Source: Parabacteroides distasonis ATCC 8503 (lineage in GTDB: Bacteria > Bacteroidota > Bacteroidia > Bacteroidales > Tannerellaceae). Taken from it: a DNA stretch of 64,000 nucleotides. Location of the stretch: contig NC_009615.1 of NCBI RefSeq assembly GCF_000012845.1, positions 4,156,501 through 4,220,500 on the forward strand, written 5' to 3'. The translations under genes were made by a program, and so were the position numbers. Shown piece by piece: positions 17,901 to 25,253 of the stretch. Positions within the stretch are counted from its first letter, which is position 1, and every line of letters starts with the position of its first letter. The notes beneath the pieces are model-generated. The model made no database searches. It saw only the letters and a list, made by a program, of their open reading frames with translations, and was not told the DNA's origin.

Positions 17901-18181
17901 GCGGTCTGGCCGCCAAACGCCAATAGGATTCCGTCCGGTTGTTCTTTTTTGATAACTTCCTCAACGAAGTAAGGAGTGATAGGCAAGAAATATACCTTAT
18001 CGGCTACTCCCTCGGATGTTTGGATAGTCGCGATATTCGGATTTAGCAATACGGTACTGATCCCTTCTTCTTTCAGAGCCTTTAACGCTTGCGAGCCAGA
18101 GTAGTCAAACTCCCCGGCCTGTCCGATCTTCAGGGCACCCGAGCCCAGAACAATCACCTTTTTGATATCACTTTTCGACAT
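14963..18181 (-). CDS. carB: Carbamoyl-phosphate synthase large subunit
   Basis: A full-length 1072-residue CarB. It makes carbamoyl phosphate from bicarbonate, ammonia (from the small subunit) and two ATP, for arginine and pyrimidine synthesis. The N-terminal half starts VIVLGSGALKIGQAGEFDYS with ATP-grasp residues (GGMGSGICKDEAEL; VIEVNARLSRSSALASK). The second half repeats this (SVIILGSGAYRIGSSVEFDW; IECNLRASRSFPFVSKV). An MGS-like allosteric domain ends the protein (GYTIYGTHGTAKFLNDNGI). carA is not adjacent in the window. A short ORF with its own promoter and terminator sits just upstream and could be a leader. Confidence 0.97.
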   Translation of the reverse strand: MSKSDIKKVIVLGSGALKIGQAGEFDYSGSQALKALKEEGISTVLLNPNIATIQTSEGVADKVYFLPITPYFVEEVIKKEQPDGILLAFGGQTALNCGTQLYTSGTLAKYGVKVLGTSVEAIMYTEDRDLFVKKLNEIEVKTPISQAVESMDDAVAAAYKIGFPVMIRSAYALGGMGSGICKDEAELRTLAESAFAYSSQILVEESLKGWKEIEFEVIRDKNDHCFTVVSMENVDPLGVHTGESIVVAPTCSLTEKELDLLKELSTKTIRHLGIVGECNIQYAFNSETCDYRVIEVNARLSRSSALASKASGYPLAFVAAKLALGYGLDEIGEMGTPNSAYKAPEVDYMIVKIPRWDLTKFVGVSRQIGSSMKSVGEIMSIGKSFEEIMQKGLRMIGQGMHGFVGNNDIHFDNLDEELANPTDLRIFAVAQALEQGYSVDKIHELSKITRWFLEGLKNIVDYANVLKGYNKIEDLPEDVLKEAKRLGFSDFQIARYVESPEGNMEKENIRVRNLRKKMGILPTVKRINTIASEHPELTNYLYMTYDGTPHDITYYPNEKSVIILGSGAYRIGSSVEFDWCSVNAAQTARKLGYKSIMINYNPETVSTDYDMCDRLYFDELSFERVLDVIDLELPKGVIVSVGGQIPNNLAMKLYRQNVPVLGTSPLSIDRAENRHKFSAMLDSLGIDQPRWAELTSMEEIDAFIEKVGFPILIRPSYVLSGAAMNVCHTKEQMIEFLDLAAKVSKEYPVVVSEFMQGTKEIEFDAVAMNGEVVEYAISEHIEFAGVHSGDATLVFPAQKIYFETARRIKKVSKMIAKELNISGPFNIQFLAKNNFVKVIECNLRASRSFPFVSKVLKRNFIETATRIMLDAPYTKPDKSAFDIDWIGIKASQFSFARLHKADPVLGVDMSSTGEVGCIGDDFNEALLSAMIAVGNSIPKKNILVSSGAAKSKVDLLEPCRMLDAKGYTIYGTHGTAKFLNDNGIKATAVCWPDEEGDLNIMDMFSNHAFELVVNIPKDHSKRELTNGYKIRRAAIDHNIPLITNARLASAFIDAFCNMNVEDIQIKSWQEYK

Positions 18182-18267
18182 AGTAATTTGGGTTGTTTTG
18201 TTTATTATAATGATTTTAGAATATTATACCTTTATATTATATCACCGGACCGCTGGACACAAAAAAA

Positions 18268-18294
18268 ATGCGTTAGTAAAAGTAACCAACGCAT
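18268..18294 (-). terminator. Intrinsic terminator between the 34-codon ORF and carB
   Basis: On the minus strand an ATGCGTT arm pairs with AACGCAT and is followed by eight T residues (A-run at 18261-18268 on the plus strand). It starts one base after the stop of the short ORF and lies about 80 bases before carB. It looks like a strong rho-independent terminator or an attenuator for carB. Confidence 0.75.
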
Positions 18295-18295
18295 C

Positions 18296-18400
18296 TTATA
18301 TAACCAAATTATAATCCCGTAAAATAGAGAAAAGAGCCTCAACCTCCGACATATAACCGGAATAGAACTTCGGATTATCCTTATGTGTCTTGTTTGTCAT
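18296..18400 (-). CDS. Small ORF (34 aa) upstream of carB, possible leader
   Basis: A 34-codon ORF starting MTNKTHKDNPKFYSGY and ending LRDYNLVI, preceded by purine-rich GAAGAGAGAGC close to the ATG. A near-perfect promoter lies upstream and a terminator directly after the stop. It has no signal peptide or membrane segment and no arginine run of the kind expected in an arginine-attenuation leader. Tight packing of promoter, ORF and terminator suggests real expression, either as a small protein or as a leader controlling read-through into carB. I do not recognise a family. Confidence 0.5.
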   Translation of the reverse strand: MTNKTHKDNPKFYSGYMSEVEALFSILRDYNLVI

Positions 18401-18423
18401 CTGCTCTCTCTTCAAAATTTCGG

Positions 18424-18454
18424 CAAAGGTATGGATTATGTCTGAAAGAACAAA
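18424..18454 (-). promoter_or_regulatory. Consensus promoter for the 34-codon ORF (and perhaps carB)
   Basis: On the minus strand TTTG (18451-18454), a 19-base spacer and TACCTTTG (18424-18431) match the Bacteroidota housekeeping promoter TTTG-N19-21-TAnnTTTG exactly. The predicted transcript begins shortly before the small ORF start at 18400. Confidence 0.75.
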
Positions 18455-18529
18455 GCTTAAATGCGAAAATCTATGCTGAAATAGTATTGTCTGTGTTTAA
18501 CAGCCTCTAAATCCAGCTTAACACATCCA

Positions 18530-20821
18530 TTATTTAAAAACAATCTTATGTGTTTCATAAGTATCATTGCCTATTTGGAGTCTTAATACATAGATGCCCG
18601 AAGGTAATGTATTAAAATCTAAGAGATCTCCTTCTCTCAAGAATGTCCCCTCCCTTACTAATGCTCCGGTTGATTGGTTATATAGAGTATAGGTTGGCCT
18701 AGTCTCTAACATAACACTGAATTGATCTTGGATTTGAGTTTCTTTTGAAATATTAACCATATGAGTGGATGAGGAAGTTGAAACAGAATAATAATATCCC
18801 GTAACAGATACTGTTTTTATCACATAAGACCCGGGTGTTCCACAAGTGCTGGTTGAACGACAGCCCACAATATAAGTTCCTGGTGCGGAGAAGGTAACAC
18901 TGTTTGAATACCGATAGGCAGACATGCTAGCCGTGTTTGGACTGACCATCCATTGATAATTCCCTTCGTCTTCCATAAATATAGGGCTAGCCGTAAAAGA
19001 TGCACTACCACCAGCCCCTACTTGATCCGGACCGGACACGGAAGTTATGGATGGGGCACCGATAGAAACAGTTTTCGCTACAGAAACTGAAGAGCCATTA
19101 GGAAGTACCACATTCGCATAAATCGTACCACTCATTGTTCCTCCCGGATTAGAGATAGCCCGAACCGTGATTGAATTACTATTCTGTCCTCCACTTACAA
19201 TTTGTAGGCCACTGGTTCCTAATGTCCAATTCCCCTTATAATTACGATTTAACGTGTAGGTTTTATTTCCGGTACATGGCACTAAATTATCGCCGGATAT
19301 TTGGGGATATACTTCTCGGACAGCCGCCTCTGCATCAAGCAAACCATATCCCATATTGGCATTCCAAGTTCCAAATGGATGTCCTGAAACTGTTGAGTAA
19401 GAATAAGATCCAATTTTTCTGGCAGAGTGTCCAAGTATATTTCGAACTTCAGCTTCTGTCAATTTTGGATTAATAGATAGTAGGAGTGCTGCAACGCCTG
19501 AAACTTGAGGGCAACTCGCTGAGGTTCCTCCAAAAGTAGAGAGATAATTTCCGGGGTAAAGCCCGGCACTCCCCATTAAATCCAATGTGCGAATATCCCC
19601 TGTATAATCCAAGGCACCAGAAGGTGCAACCAGATTAATTTCTGAACCTCTTGCACTATAAGAACACAAAGCACCATTTTTATCAACTGCGCCAACTGCG
19701 ATAACCCCATTAACAGTTGCGGGAAACGAAACAGAGGAACCAGAATTTCCTGCTGCAAAAACAACTACACATCCCAGTCCACCGCGTCCATTCGTTCTAG
19801 CATTATTTATGGCTGAGGTAATTGCATCAGCTACAGAACCACCCCAAGAGTTACTAATAACATCTGCTTCAGCATCATCCCACGCATAATTTATCGCAGC
19901 TGCAATATTAGAACTAGATTGACTATAAAATATATTAACAGGGACTATTTTCACTAGAGGGGCAATCCCTGCTATACCTAAATTGTTATGAGAAGCTCCA
20001 ATAATACCAGCGCAGCATTCTCCATGTGGATTATTTGAGACTGGTGCTCCATTCCCATTGGCTAAACCCGGCGTAAAACCCGGCAAAAGTCTATCACCCA
20101 GATCCTCATGCCCTGCCACACCTTGATCGATAACAGCCACTTTTATCGAAGAACTACCTTTTGTCATACTCCAGGCTTCAGGAGCATTAATATCGATATT
20201 CCACGTCCCACCTAATTGTCCCGTATTATTTAAATAATATTGTTCGCTATAAAGAGGGTCATTCAGAAATTGAGTTATTCTCATTATAAAGTCAGGATGA
20301 CAAAAATCGACCAAACCATTCTCATATATTATATTGGCATAAGTTAAAACATCAAACCCTTGATTCACGGATAATGTGTAAACCCCATATTTAGTTTGAT
20401 CAACAACTTCTACTATCTCATTCATACCTGCTAATATAGAATCAATACTTACGCCATTTTTAGGCTTAAGCAGTATATGATTAGTTACATATAATGTATC
20501 TGTTCCATTTACTAAATAAGCAGGAGAAGCTCTTTTCACTAAAGGATCCGACTCGTATGCTTTAAAATCATTTTCAGAAAAGATATTGGATTTATTTTCT
20601 TTTACAATGATGTTCGGCGATATTTCATTAAATCCCTTATAATCCGAACTTAGCATTGGAGTTCGGATTAAATCGGCTTCTATATTCAACACAAGGTGTG
20701 ATGAGTCTGGGGTTAAAGCGATTTTCCTATTTTGTGACCAATAATATTGCGCATTAACATCGCAATGTATTGAAGACAAAAGCACAATCACTAAAAGATA
20801 TATCAAATTATTTGTTTTCAT
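18530..20821 (-). CDS. Secreted subtilisin-like protease with type IX sorting domain
   Basis: A 763-residue serine protease. A signal peptide (NLIYLLVIVLLSSIHCDVNA) and prodomain-like region of about 170 residues precede the S8 peptidase domain. The triad is visible: Asp in KVAVIDQGVAGHEDLG, His in NPHGECCAGIIGASHN, and Ser in GTSASCPQVSGVAALLL. After it come Ig/PKD-like segments (VSGPDQVGAGGSASF) and a C-terminal sorting domain (SGIYVLRLQIGNDTYETHKI), so it should leave the cell by type IX secretion and be anchored or released at the surface. The start overlaps the stop of an upstream lipoprotein gene as ATGA, so the two are coupled. Substrate unknown. Confidence 0.9.
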   Translation of the reverse strand: MKTNNLIYLLVIVLLSSIHCDVNAQYYWSQNRKIALTPDSSHLVLNIEADLIRTPMLSSDYKGFNEISPNIIVKENKSNIFSENDFKAYESDPLVKRASPAYLVNGTDTLYVTNHILLKPKNGVSIDSILAGMNEIVEVVDQTKYGVYTLSVNQGFDVLTYANIIYENGLVDFCHPDFIMRITQFLNDPLYSEQYYLNNTGQLGGTWNIDINAPEAWSMTKGSSSIKVAVIDQGVAGHEDLGDRLLPGFTPGLANGNGAPVSNNPHGECCAGIIGASHNNLGIAGIAPLVKIVPVNIFYSQSSSNIAAAINYAWDDAEADVISNSWGGSVADAITSAINNARTNGRGGLGCVVVFAAGNSGSSVSFPATVNGVIAVGAVDKNGALCSYSARGSEINLVAPSGALDYTGDIRTLDLMGSAGLYPGNYLSTFGGTSASCPQVSGVAALLLSINPKLTEAEVRNILGHSARKIGSYSYSTVSGHPFGTWNANMGYGLLDAEAAVREVYPQISGDNLVPCTGNKTYTLNRNYKGNWTLGTSGLQIVSGGQNSNSITVRAISNPGGTMSGTIYANVVLPNGSSVSVAKTVSIGAPSITSVSGPDQVGAGGSASFTASPIFMEDEGNYQWMVSPNTASMSAYRYSNSVTFSAPGTYIVGCRSTSTCGTPGSYVIKTVSVTGYYYSVSTSSSTHMVNISKETQIQDQFSVMLETRPTYTLYNQSTGALVREGTFLREGDLLDFNTLPSGIYVLRLQIGNDTYETHKIVFK

Positions 20822-21234
20822 TCCAGTTCGTATTTAATTATTTCAACATTTTCAGCAATATACATAGGGACTTTGTTCGAAAGATATTCAGAGTTTGGGT
20901 CCCGTGGGTCATAAGATTCCGAAGGGTGAGGTATGGTAAAAGCATCCAATATCACACCATCTATGGCTGGATCATAAGCTCTACAATTGAATTTTATTGT
21001 ATAGGCAAGCTTAACTGTACGATTATCGGGGATATACAGTTGTATGGCATTCGAGAAATTCAAGCCGGTTACACCAAGCTTCGGACCTTCATGAATTGCT
21101 ACAAGACAGATATTATTATTTTCGAGCGCAATCATGCTTACAAAGCCGACCAGCCTATCATCTTTATCACAGCTTATACATACTATGACTAAGAAAAATG
21201 CAAGTCCTGTTATTTTTGTTTTTAGTTTTTGCAT
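20818..21234 (-). CDS. Small lipoprotein coupled to the subtilase gene
   Basis: About 138 residues from the ATG at 21234: MQKLKTKI, a hydrophobic stretch and the lipobox CISC. I do not recognise the rest (VAIHEGPKLGVTGLNFSNAI; LAYTIKFNCRAYD), which looks beta-rich. It ends overlapping the protease start by four bases (ATGA), so it is made together with the protease and could be an inhibitor, chaperone or surface partner; that role is inference from coupling. A -7 match, TAAATTTG, lies at 21256-21263 on the minus strand. Confidence 0.7.
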   Translation of the reverse strand: MQKLKTKITGLAFFLVIVCISCDKDDRLVGFVSMIALENNNICLVAIHEGPKLGVTGLNFSNAIQLYIPDNRTVKLAYTIKFNCRAYDPAIDGVILDAFTIPHPSESYDPRDPNSEYLSNKVPMYIAENVEIIKYELE

Positions 21235-21255
21235 ATAGTTGAATTTTAAGTTAAA

Positions 21256-21263
21256 CAAATTTA
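21256..21263 (-). promoter_or_regulatory. Candidate -7 element of the lipoprotein-protease operon
   Basis: TAAATTTG on the minus strand fits TAnnTTTG and lies 22 bases before the lipoprotein start. No clear TTTG is visible at the right distance upstream. The rest of 21264-21593 is AT-rich without a credible gene; it holds a plus-strand hairpin with a T-tract near 21304-21332 and a TATCTTTG at 21559-21566 ahead of the broken ATPase gene. Confidence 0.4.
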
Positions 21264-21593
21264 TTGGATAGTCATGTAACTGATGAATTAATTGAGAGGG
21301 ACCGGATAAGTGATTATACCGGTTTTTTTCATTTTCGTTTGCTATATTGCAATATAGCTATACGAAAAGCGACCTGTAAGCAGAATGATAAACGTTATCT
21401 ACGTTCTAGTATGTGCGCAAGTTATCAAAAAAAATTAAGCGTGCAAGAAAAAAATAGAATATTTTAGGTCCTAGATTCAACTAGAAGTGAATATTCAGAA
21501 TTATAGTTTCGCCTAGCCTGCCTCGTGAAGGATATAACTTTATCTCACTTTTTATTTTTATCTTTGTGCGACTAATCTGAAAAAAGAAAGCTT

Positions 21594-23304
21594 ATGGCAC
21601 GGATAACGATTCCTTATGCGGTAGCGGATTTCGTAGATTTACGGGAACGTGGTTATTATTATGTGGATAAGACCGATTTCATCCCGAGCTTGGAAGGTTA
21701 TAACGCTCCTGTTTTCTCCGTCCCCGGCGTTTCGGCAAGAGTTTGCTTATCTCTACCTTGGCGTGTTACTATGACCGCACCAAGGCCGATCGGTTCGAGG
21801 AGCTGTTCGGCAGGACTTGGATCGGTGAGCACCCGACGGAGGAACATAATCGGTATATGGTCGTGCGCTATGATTTCTCCAAGATGGTGATGGCTGATGA
21901 CATGGAGGGGTTGGAACGGAATTTCAATGACCTGAATTGTTCTGCGGTGGAGATCATGGTGACGCATAACCGGGACTTGTTTTAAGGACTTCCGGTTCTC
22001 TAGCCGTGGTGATGCTTCCAAGATGCTTGAGGAAGCTTTGGGGTACGCCCGTGAGCATGGATTGCCAAAAGTGTATGTGCTGATCGATGAGTACGATAAT
22101 TTCACCAATCAGCTATTGACGGCCTACAAGGATCCGCTCTATGAGCAGGTAACCACGAAGGACAGTTTCCTGCGCACCTTCTTCAAGGTGATCAAGGCGG
22201 GTATTGGCGATCCGTACCTGTTTCTGCACGGGGGTTCTTCCCGTTACGATGGATGACTTGACAAGCGGATATAATATAGCGGAGATCCTGACCTTGGAAC
22301 CGGAATTCCTGAGTATGCTGGGCTTCACGTATAAGGAAGCGGAGGTCTACTTGCGTTACGTGCTGGATACCTATACGGAGGGGCAGGATCGGTTCGATGA
22401 TGTTTGGCAATTGATCGTGAATAATTACGATGGTTATCGCTTCTTGCCGGAGGCCGAACCCTTGTTCAATTCCACGATCCTGACCTATTTCTTCAAGAAA
22501 TTCGCCGTTCGTAAAGGTGGAATCCCTAGTGAGCTGGTGGATGAGAACCTGCGTACGGATATCGGTTGGATCCGTCATCTGACTCTTTCCCTTGAGAACG
22601 CCAAGGAGATGCAGGACGCCTTGGTGATCGATGATGAGTTGTCCTATAACGTTTCCGACCTGTCCAGCAAGTTCAACAAGAGGAAATTCTTCGACAAGAG
22701 CATCTATCCGGTCAGCCTCTTTTATCTGGGCATGACCACGCTGCGGAGTAATTACCGCATGGTGCTGCCCAACCTCACGATGCGCAGCATCTACATGGAC
22801 TATTACAACGAGATGAATCATATCGAGGGAAATGCCCAACGCTATGTCCCCACTTACGAGCGTTTCACCGAGGAGCGTCGTTTTGAGCCGCTGGTGCAAA
22901 ACTACTTCGAGCAATACCTCGGTCAGTTCCCTGCGCAGGTGTTCGACAAGATCAACGAGAATTTCATCCGTTGCTCCTTCTTCGAGCTTTGTTCCCGTTA
23001 CCTGAGCAGCTGCTATACGTTCGCCATCGAGCAGAACAATTCGGCGGGACGTTCCGATTTCGAGATGACCGGTATCCCCGGCACGGACTATTACAAGGAC
23101 GACCGGTTGGCGGAATTCAAGTATTTCAAAGCGAAAGAAGCGGAGCGCATGCTGGCGCTCAGCGATCCCCGTCCCGAGGACGTGGCGCAAGTGCTCGCCT
23201 ACGCCAAGGATACCAAGGTGAAGTTCCCACACTATCATGTCCGTTCCTACATTGTATATATCTGTGCCAACAAAGGATGGAAATGCTGGGAGGTGACTCC
23301 GTGA
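21594..23304 (+). pseudogene. Frameshifted AAA-ATPase/PD-(D/E)XK nuclease-like gene
   Basis: The reading frame starts MARITIPYAVADFVDLRERG, typical of the Bacteroidota predicted AAA-ATPase family with a C-terminal PDDEXK_9-like domain, but it is broken three times. Near 21719 the frame is lost just before the Walker A (RPRRFGKSLL continues in another frame). Near 21982 an extra T creates a stop (DLF-stop; continuation FKDFRFSSRGDASK). Near 22210 the frame changes again before TGVLPVTMDDLTSGYNIAE. The rest is open to 23304 and includes DYYKDDRLAEFKYFK. The intact parent would be about 560-570 residues; homologues are often multicopy and of unknown function. Unless these are sequencing errors, the gene is dead. 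Confidence 0.82.
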
Positions 23305-23350
23305 TATTATTCCAATTGCTTTATTAATAGTACTTTGTGGTGCTAATGAT

Positions 23351-23435
23351 GTGCCATGCTATTGGCACAGTTGTGCCACTGCGATGGCACACGCATGCCA
23401 CGGTGATGGCACATCCGTAACATGGGTAATGGCAC
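23351..23435. repeat. Array of GTGCCA/TGGCAC hexamers in both orientations
   Basis: Within 85 bases the hexamer GTGCCA or its complement occurs six times (23351, 23363, 23373, 23385, 23407, 23430), plus a near-copy ATGCCA at 23395, mostly alternating in orientation. Neighbouring copies can pair into short hairpins. It lies between the 3-prime ends of the broken ATPase gene and the DUF6078-like gene, so it may act as a bidirectional terminator-like or repeat element. Confidence 0.6.
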
Positions 23436-23453
23436 AAGCCTCTCTTCCTTGGT

Positions 23454-23810
23454 TTACCAGTCGTACTCCTCGAAATAAGCGTCGAAGTCTTTTGGTTCCT
23501 TCACCCCACAGCGTTTAAGCGCATTCAATACGACCTGTTGCTCGGAGGGTGAGAGCGGCCTTTCTCCCTTGCGGACACGGTAGTAAGTGCGCCGGCTGAA
23601 GTGCCTCATGAGTCCCGGGATAACGGAGAGCATCTGTTTGTGTGGCAAGCTCTCCAATAGGCTTACGAATCCCGCGGCATAGCGTACTTTCTTGTTCGGA
23701 CGGTAATAAGGGCAAGTTCCCTTCAATGAGGCGAGGTGTCTCCTCGTTAAAGGTGATTGTTTGTTTCGGCGTTCTGGAATAGGGGTGTTTACGCATGCGG
23801 CCTGCCTCAT
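23454..23810 (-). CDS. DUF6078-like protein, probably N-terminally truncated
   Basis: Up to 118 codons are open. The C-terminal two thirds (CPYYRPNKKVRYAAGF, then FSRRTYYRVRKGERPLSPSE, ending FDAYFEEYDW) resemble a Bacteroidales family I know as DUF6078. Homologues as I remember them carry about 50 more residues with conserved cysteines at the N-terminus; here that part is missing and the first residues overlap a hairpin at 23796-23829. The gene may be a decayed copy. Function is unknown for the whole family; the family name is from memory. Confidence 0.5.
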   Translation of the reverse strand: MRQAACVNTPIPERRNKQSPLTRRHLASLKGTCPYYRPNKKVRYAAGFVSLLESLPHKQMLSVIPGLMRHFSRRTYYRVRKGERPLSPSEQQVVLNALKRCGVKEPKDFDAYFEEYDW

Positions 23811-23829
23811 GAATTTACGAGGTAGGCCG
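23796..23829 (-). terminator. 12-bp hairpin downstream of the GHL10-like gene
   Basis: Arms GCGGCCTGCCTC and GAGGTAGGCCGC (one G-T mismatch) flank a 10-base loop, 26 bases past the stop of the minus-strand gene at 23855. There is no U-tract after it, so it may be a processing or stabilising hairpin rather than a classic terminator. Confidence 0.5.
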
Positions 23830-23854
23830 CGTAAAAATAGCTATTATCAAGTAC

Positions 23855-25201
23855 TTATTTAACCGTAACATTCCATCCGGAAAGAATACCTCCGTAGAAG
23901 TAAAAGTCTACGCAGAATGTCTTTCCTGTGTTCAGCTCTTTGACCTCGTAGTATTTCGTGGCACCTTTTTCGTTCACCAATTTATAATCGGCGATATTCG
24001 GAATAGGCACGTTGGCGAGCTCTTTGATCTTTGCGTTTATCCTATTCAAGATATCCATGCTCTCGAAAGGATTCGTTACTTTGGTGCTCTTGGATAAAGC
24101 CGGATTCACCCCATTGTTCTCGGCACGAACCGCACGAACACTATCTGCATAAGCCTTGAACATCGCACGGCTTTCCGGAGTGCGCAAAGCGGATACGGTA
24201 AAGATAGAGATTCCTTCCGCCCCATGATTCAGTGCGGCATCCATGGCATTCTCTATATCGTCGGCTACCATCAGTCCGCAGTAAAGCGTGGTTTTCGGGT
24301 TCTTATCCCGGACATCCTCTATCATACAGTCTGAGATAAAACTAATATCTTCCGTGTAGAAGTTATGGTATACCATGGGGAAGACAATGTCCAGATTCCA
24401 TTTCCCCCAGTCTTGACGAACCATTTTGGATGCCATCTTGGGCGTAGGGAAAGGAGAGGCTGCCATTTTCTTGCCGTAAGAGTGAACCACGTCGGCGATC
24501 ATATTAGCGACCTCGGTAATCTGGTCACAACGGAATTGGAGCCATTTCTCGTCTTGCGAGGGATCTTCTTGTTCTCTTGGATCATATCCGTAAGCGGCCT
24601 TGAACTTCTCGATCATGGCCGGGTGATAACCAAAATCCCATTGCGGATATTCTTGGTCTTGCACGATACCGTATTTCGGCCAAAGGGTAGTCGGCAGGAT
24701 AACATCCACGAAACGGTTGTAATCGATAGCGATACCGTTCAAACCCTCTACCTCGCAGTAAGCCTCTATTTTCTTCTTGATAAACTCCCGTACCTCGGGT
24801 AAGGCGGGGCACATAAATTTGTAGTAATCCACGTAAGCGGTCGTATCGGCCAAGCTTTGTCCATTGCGGTTTACGCTGAACCATTCGGGATGTTCTTTTA
24901 AGATAGCGTCTCGGTCATGTTCCGGATTCATCGTCCATAACCAAGCGTAGACCTCTATCCCATGTTTCTGGGCGATGGGAATAGCGGCCCGATAATCATC
25001 CGGAGTAGGGGCGTTTAGCATGACACCGTCTATCCCCGCCTCATTCATGATCGTACAGATGGAGTCGAAATTCATTCCGGGCTGGTAATCCAACCAAGTC
25101 CAGAACATCGGATAAGCATCTTTCGTATCATTTTTCGGGGAACTGCAAGCACCTACGCTGCAAGCTACCAGAAGCAATACTAAATAATTTATGTGTCTCA
25201 T
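23855..25201 (-). CDS. Glycosyl-hydrolase-like (GHL10/YngK type) lipoprotein
   Basis: A 448-residue lipoprotein (LVLLLVACSVGACSSPKND) with a TIM-barrel glycoside-hydrolase-like fold. The strand pattern is clear: AYPMFWTWLDYQ, GIDGVMLNAPTPDDY, GIEVYAWLWTMNPEHD, LNGIAIDYNRFVDV and LDIVFPMVYHNFY. These match the GHL10/DUF187-like group, whose members are predicted to act on envelope or exogenous glycans; catalytic residues are not certain. Asp or Glu at the ends of strands (AIDYNR) are candidates. It stands alone with a lipoprotein signal, so it acts in the periplasm or at the cell surface. Substrate unknown. Confidence 0.8.
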   Translation of the reverse strand: MRHINYLVLLLVACSVGACSSPKNDTKDAYPMFWTWLDYQPGMNFDSICTIMNEAGIDGVMLNAPTPDDYRAAIPIAQKHGIEVYAWLWTMNPEHDRDAILKEHPEWFSVNRNGQSLADTTAYVDYYKFMCPALPEVREFIKKKIEAYCEVEGLNGIAIDYNRFVDVILPTTLWPKYGIVQDQEYPQWDFGYHPAMIEKFKAAYGYDPREQEDPSQDEKWLQFRCDQITEVANMIADVVHSYGKKMAASPFPTPKMASKMVRQDWGKWNLDIVFPMVYHNFYTEDISFISDCMIEDVRDKNPKTTLYCGLMVADDIENAMDAALNHGAEGISIFTVSALRTPESRAMFKAYADSVRAVRAENNGVNPALSKSTKVTNPFESMDILNRINAKIKELANVPIPNIADYKLVNEKGATKYYEVKELNTGKTFCVDFYFYGGILSGWNVTVK

Positions 25202-25253
25202 AAGTTTAATGAATTTGATTAACGATTTATCCGTTAAAGATACGTATTCCTGT

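Noticed and set aside
21264..21467. A 67-codon plus-strand frame in the gap before the broken ATPase gene.
   Set aside because: No ribosome site or family; a hairpin with T-tract lies inside it and composition is AT-driven.
22192..23238. A 348-codon open frame antisense to the broken ATPase gene.
   Set aside because: Low-complexity composition rich in His, Leu and Val, no domain, and the plus-strand frame encodes a recognisable family; it is a codon-bias shadow.
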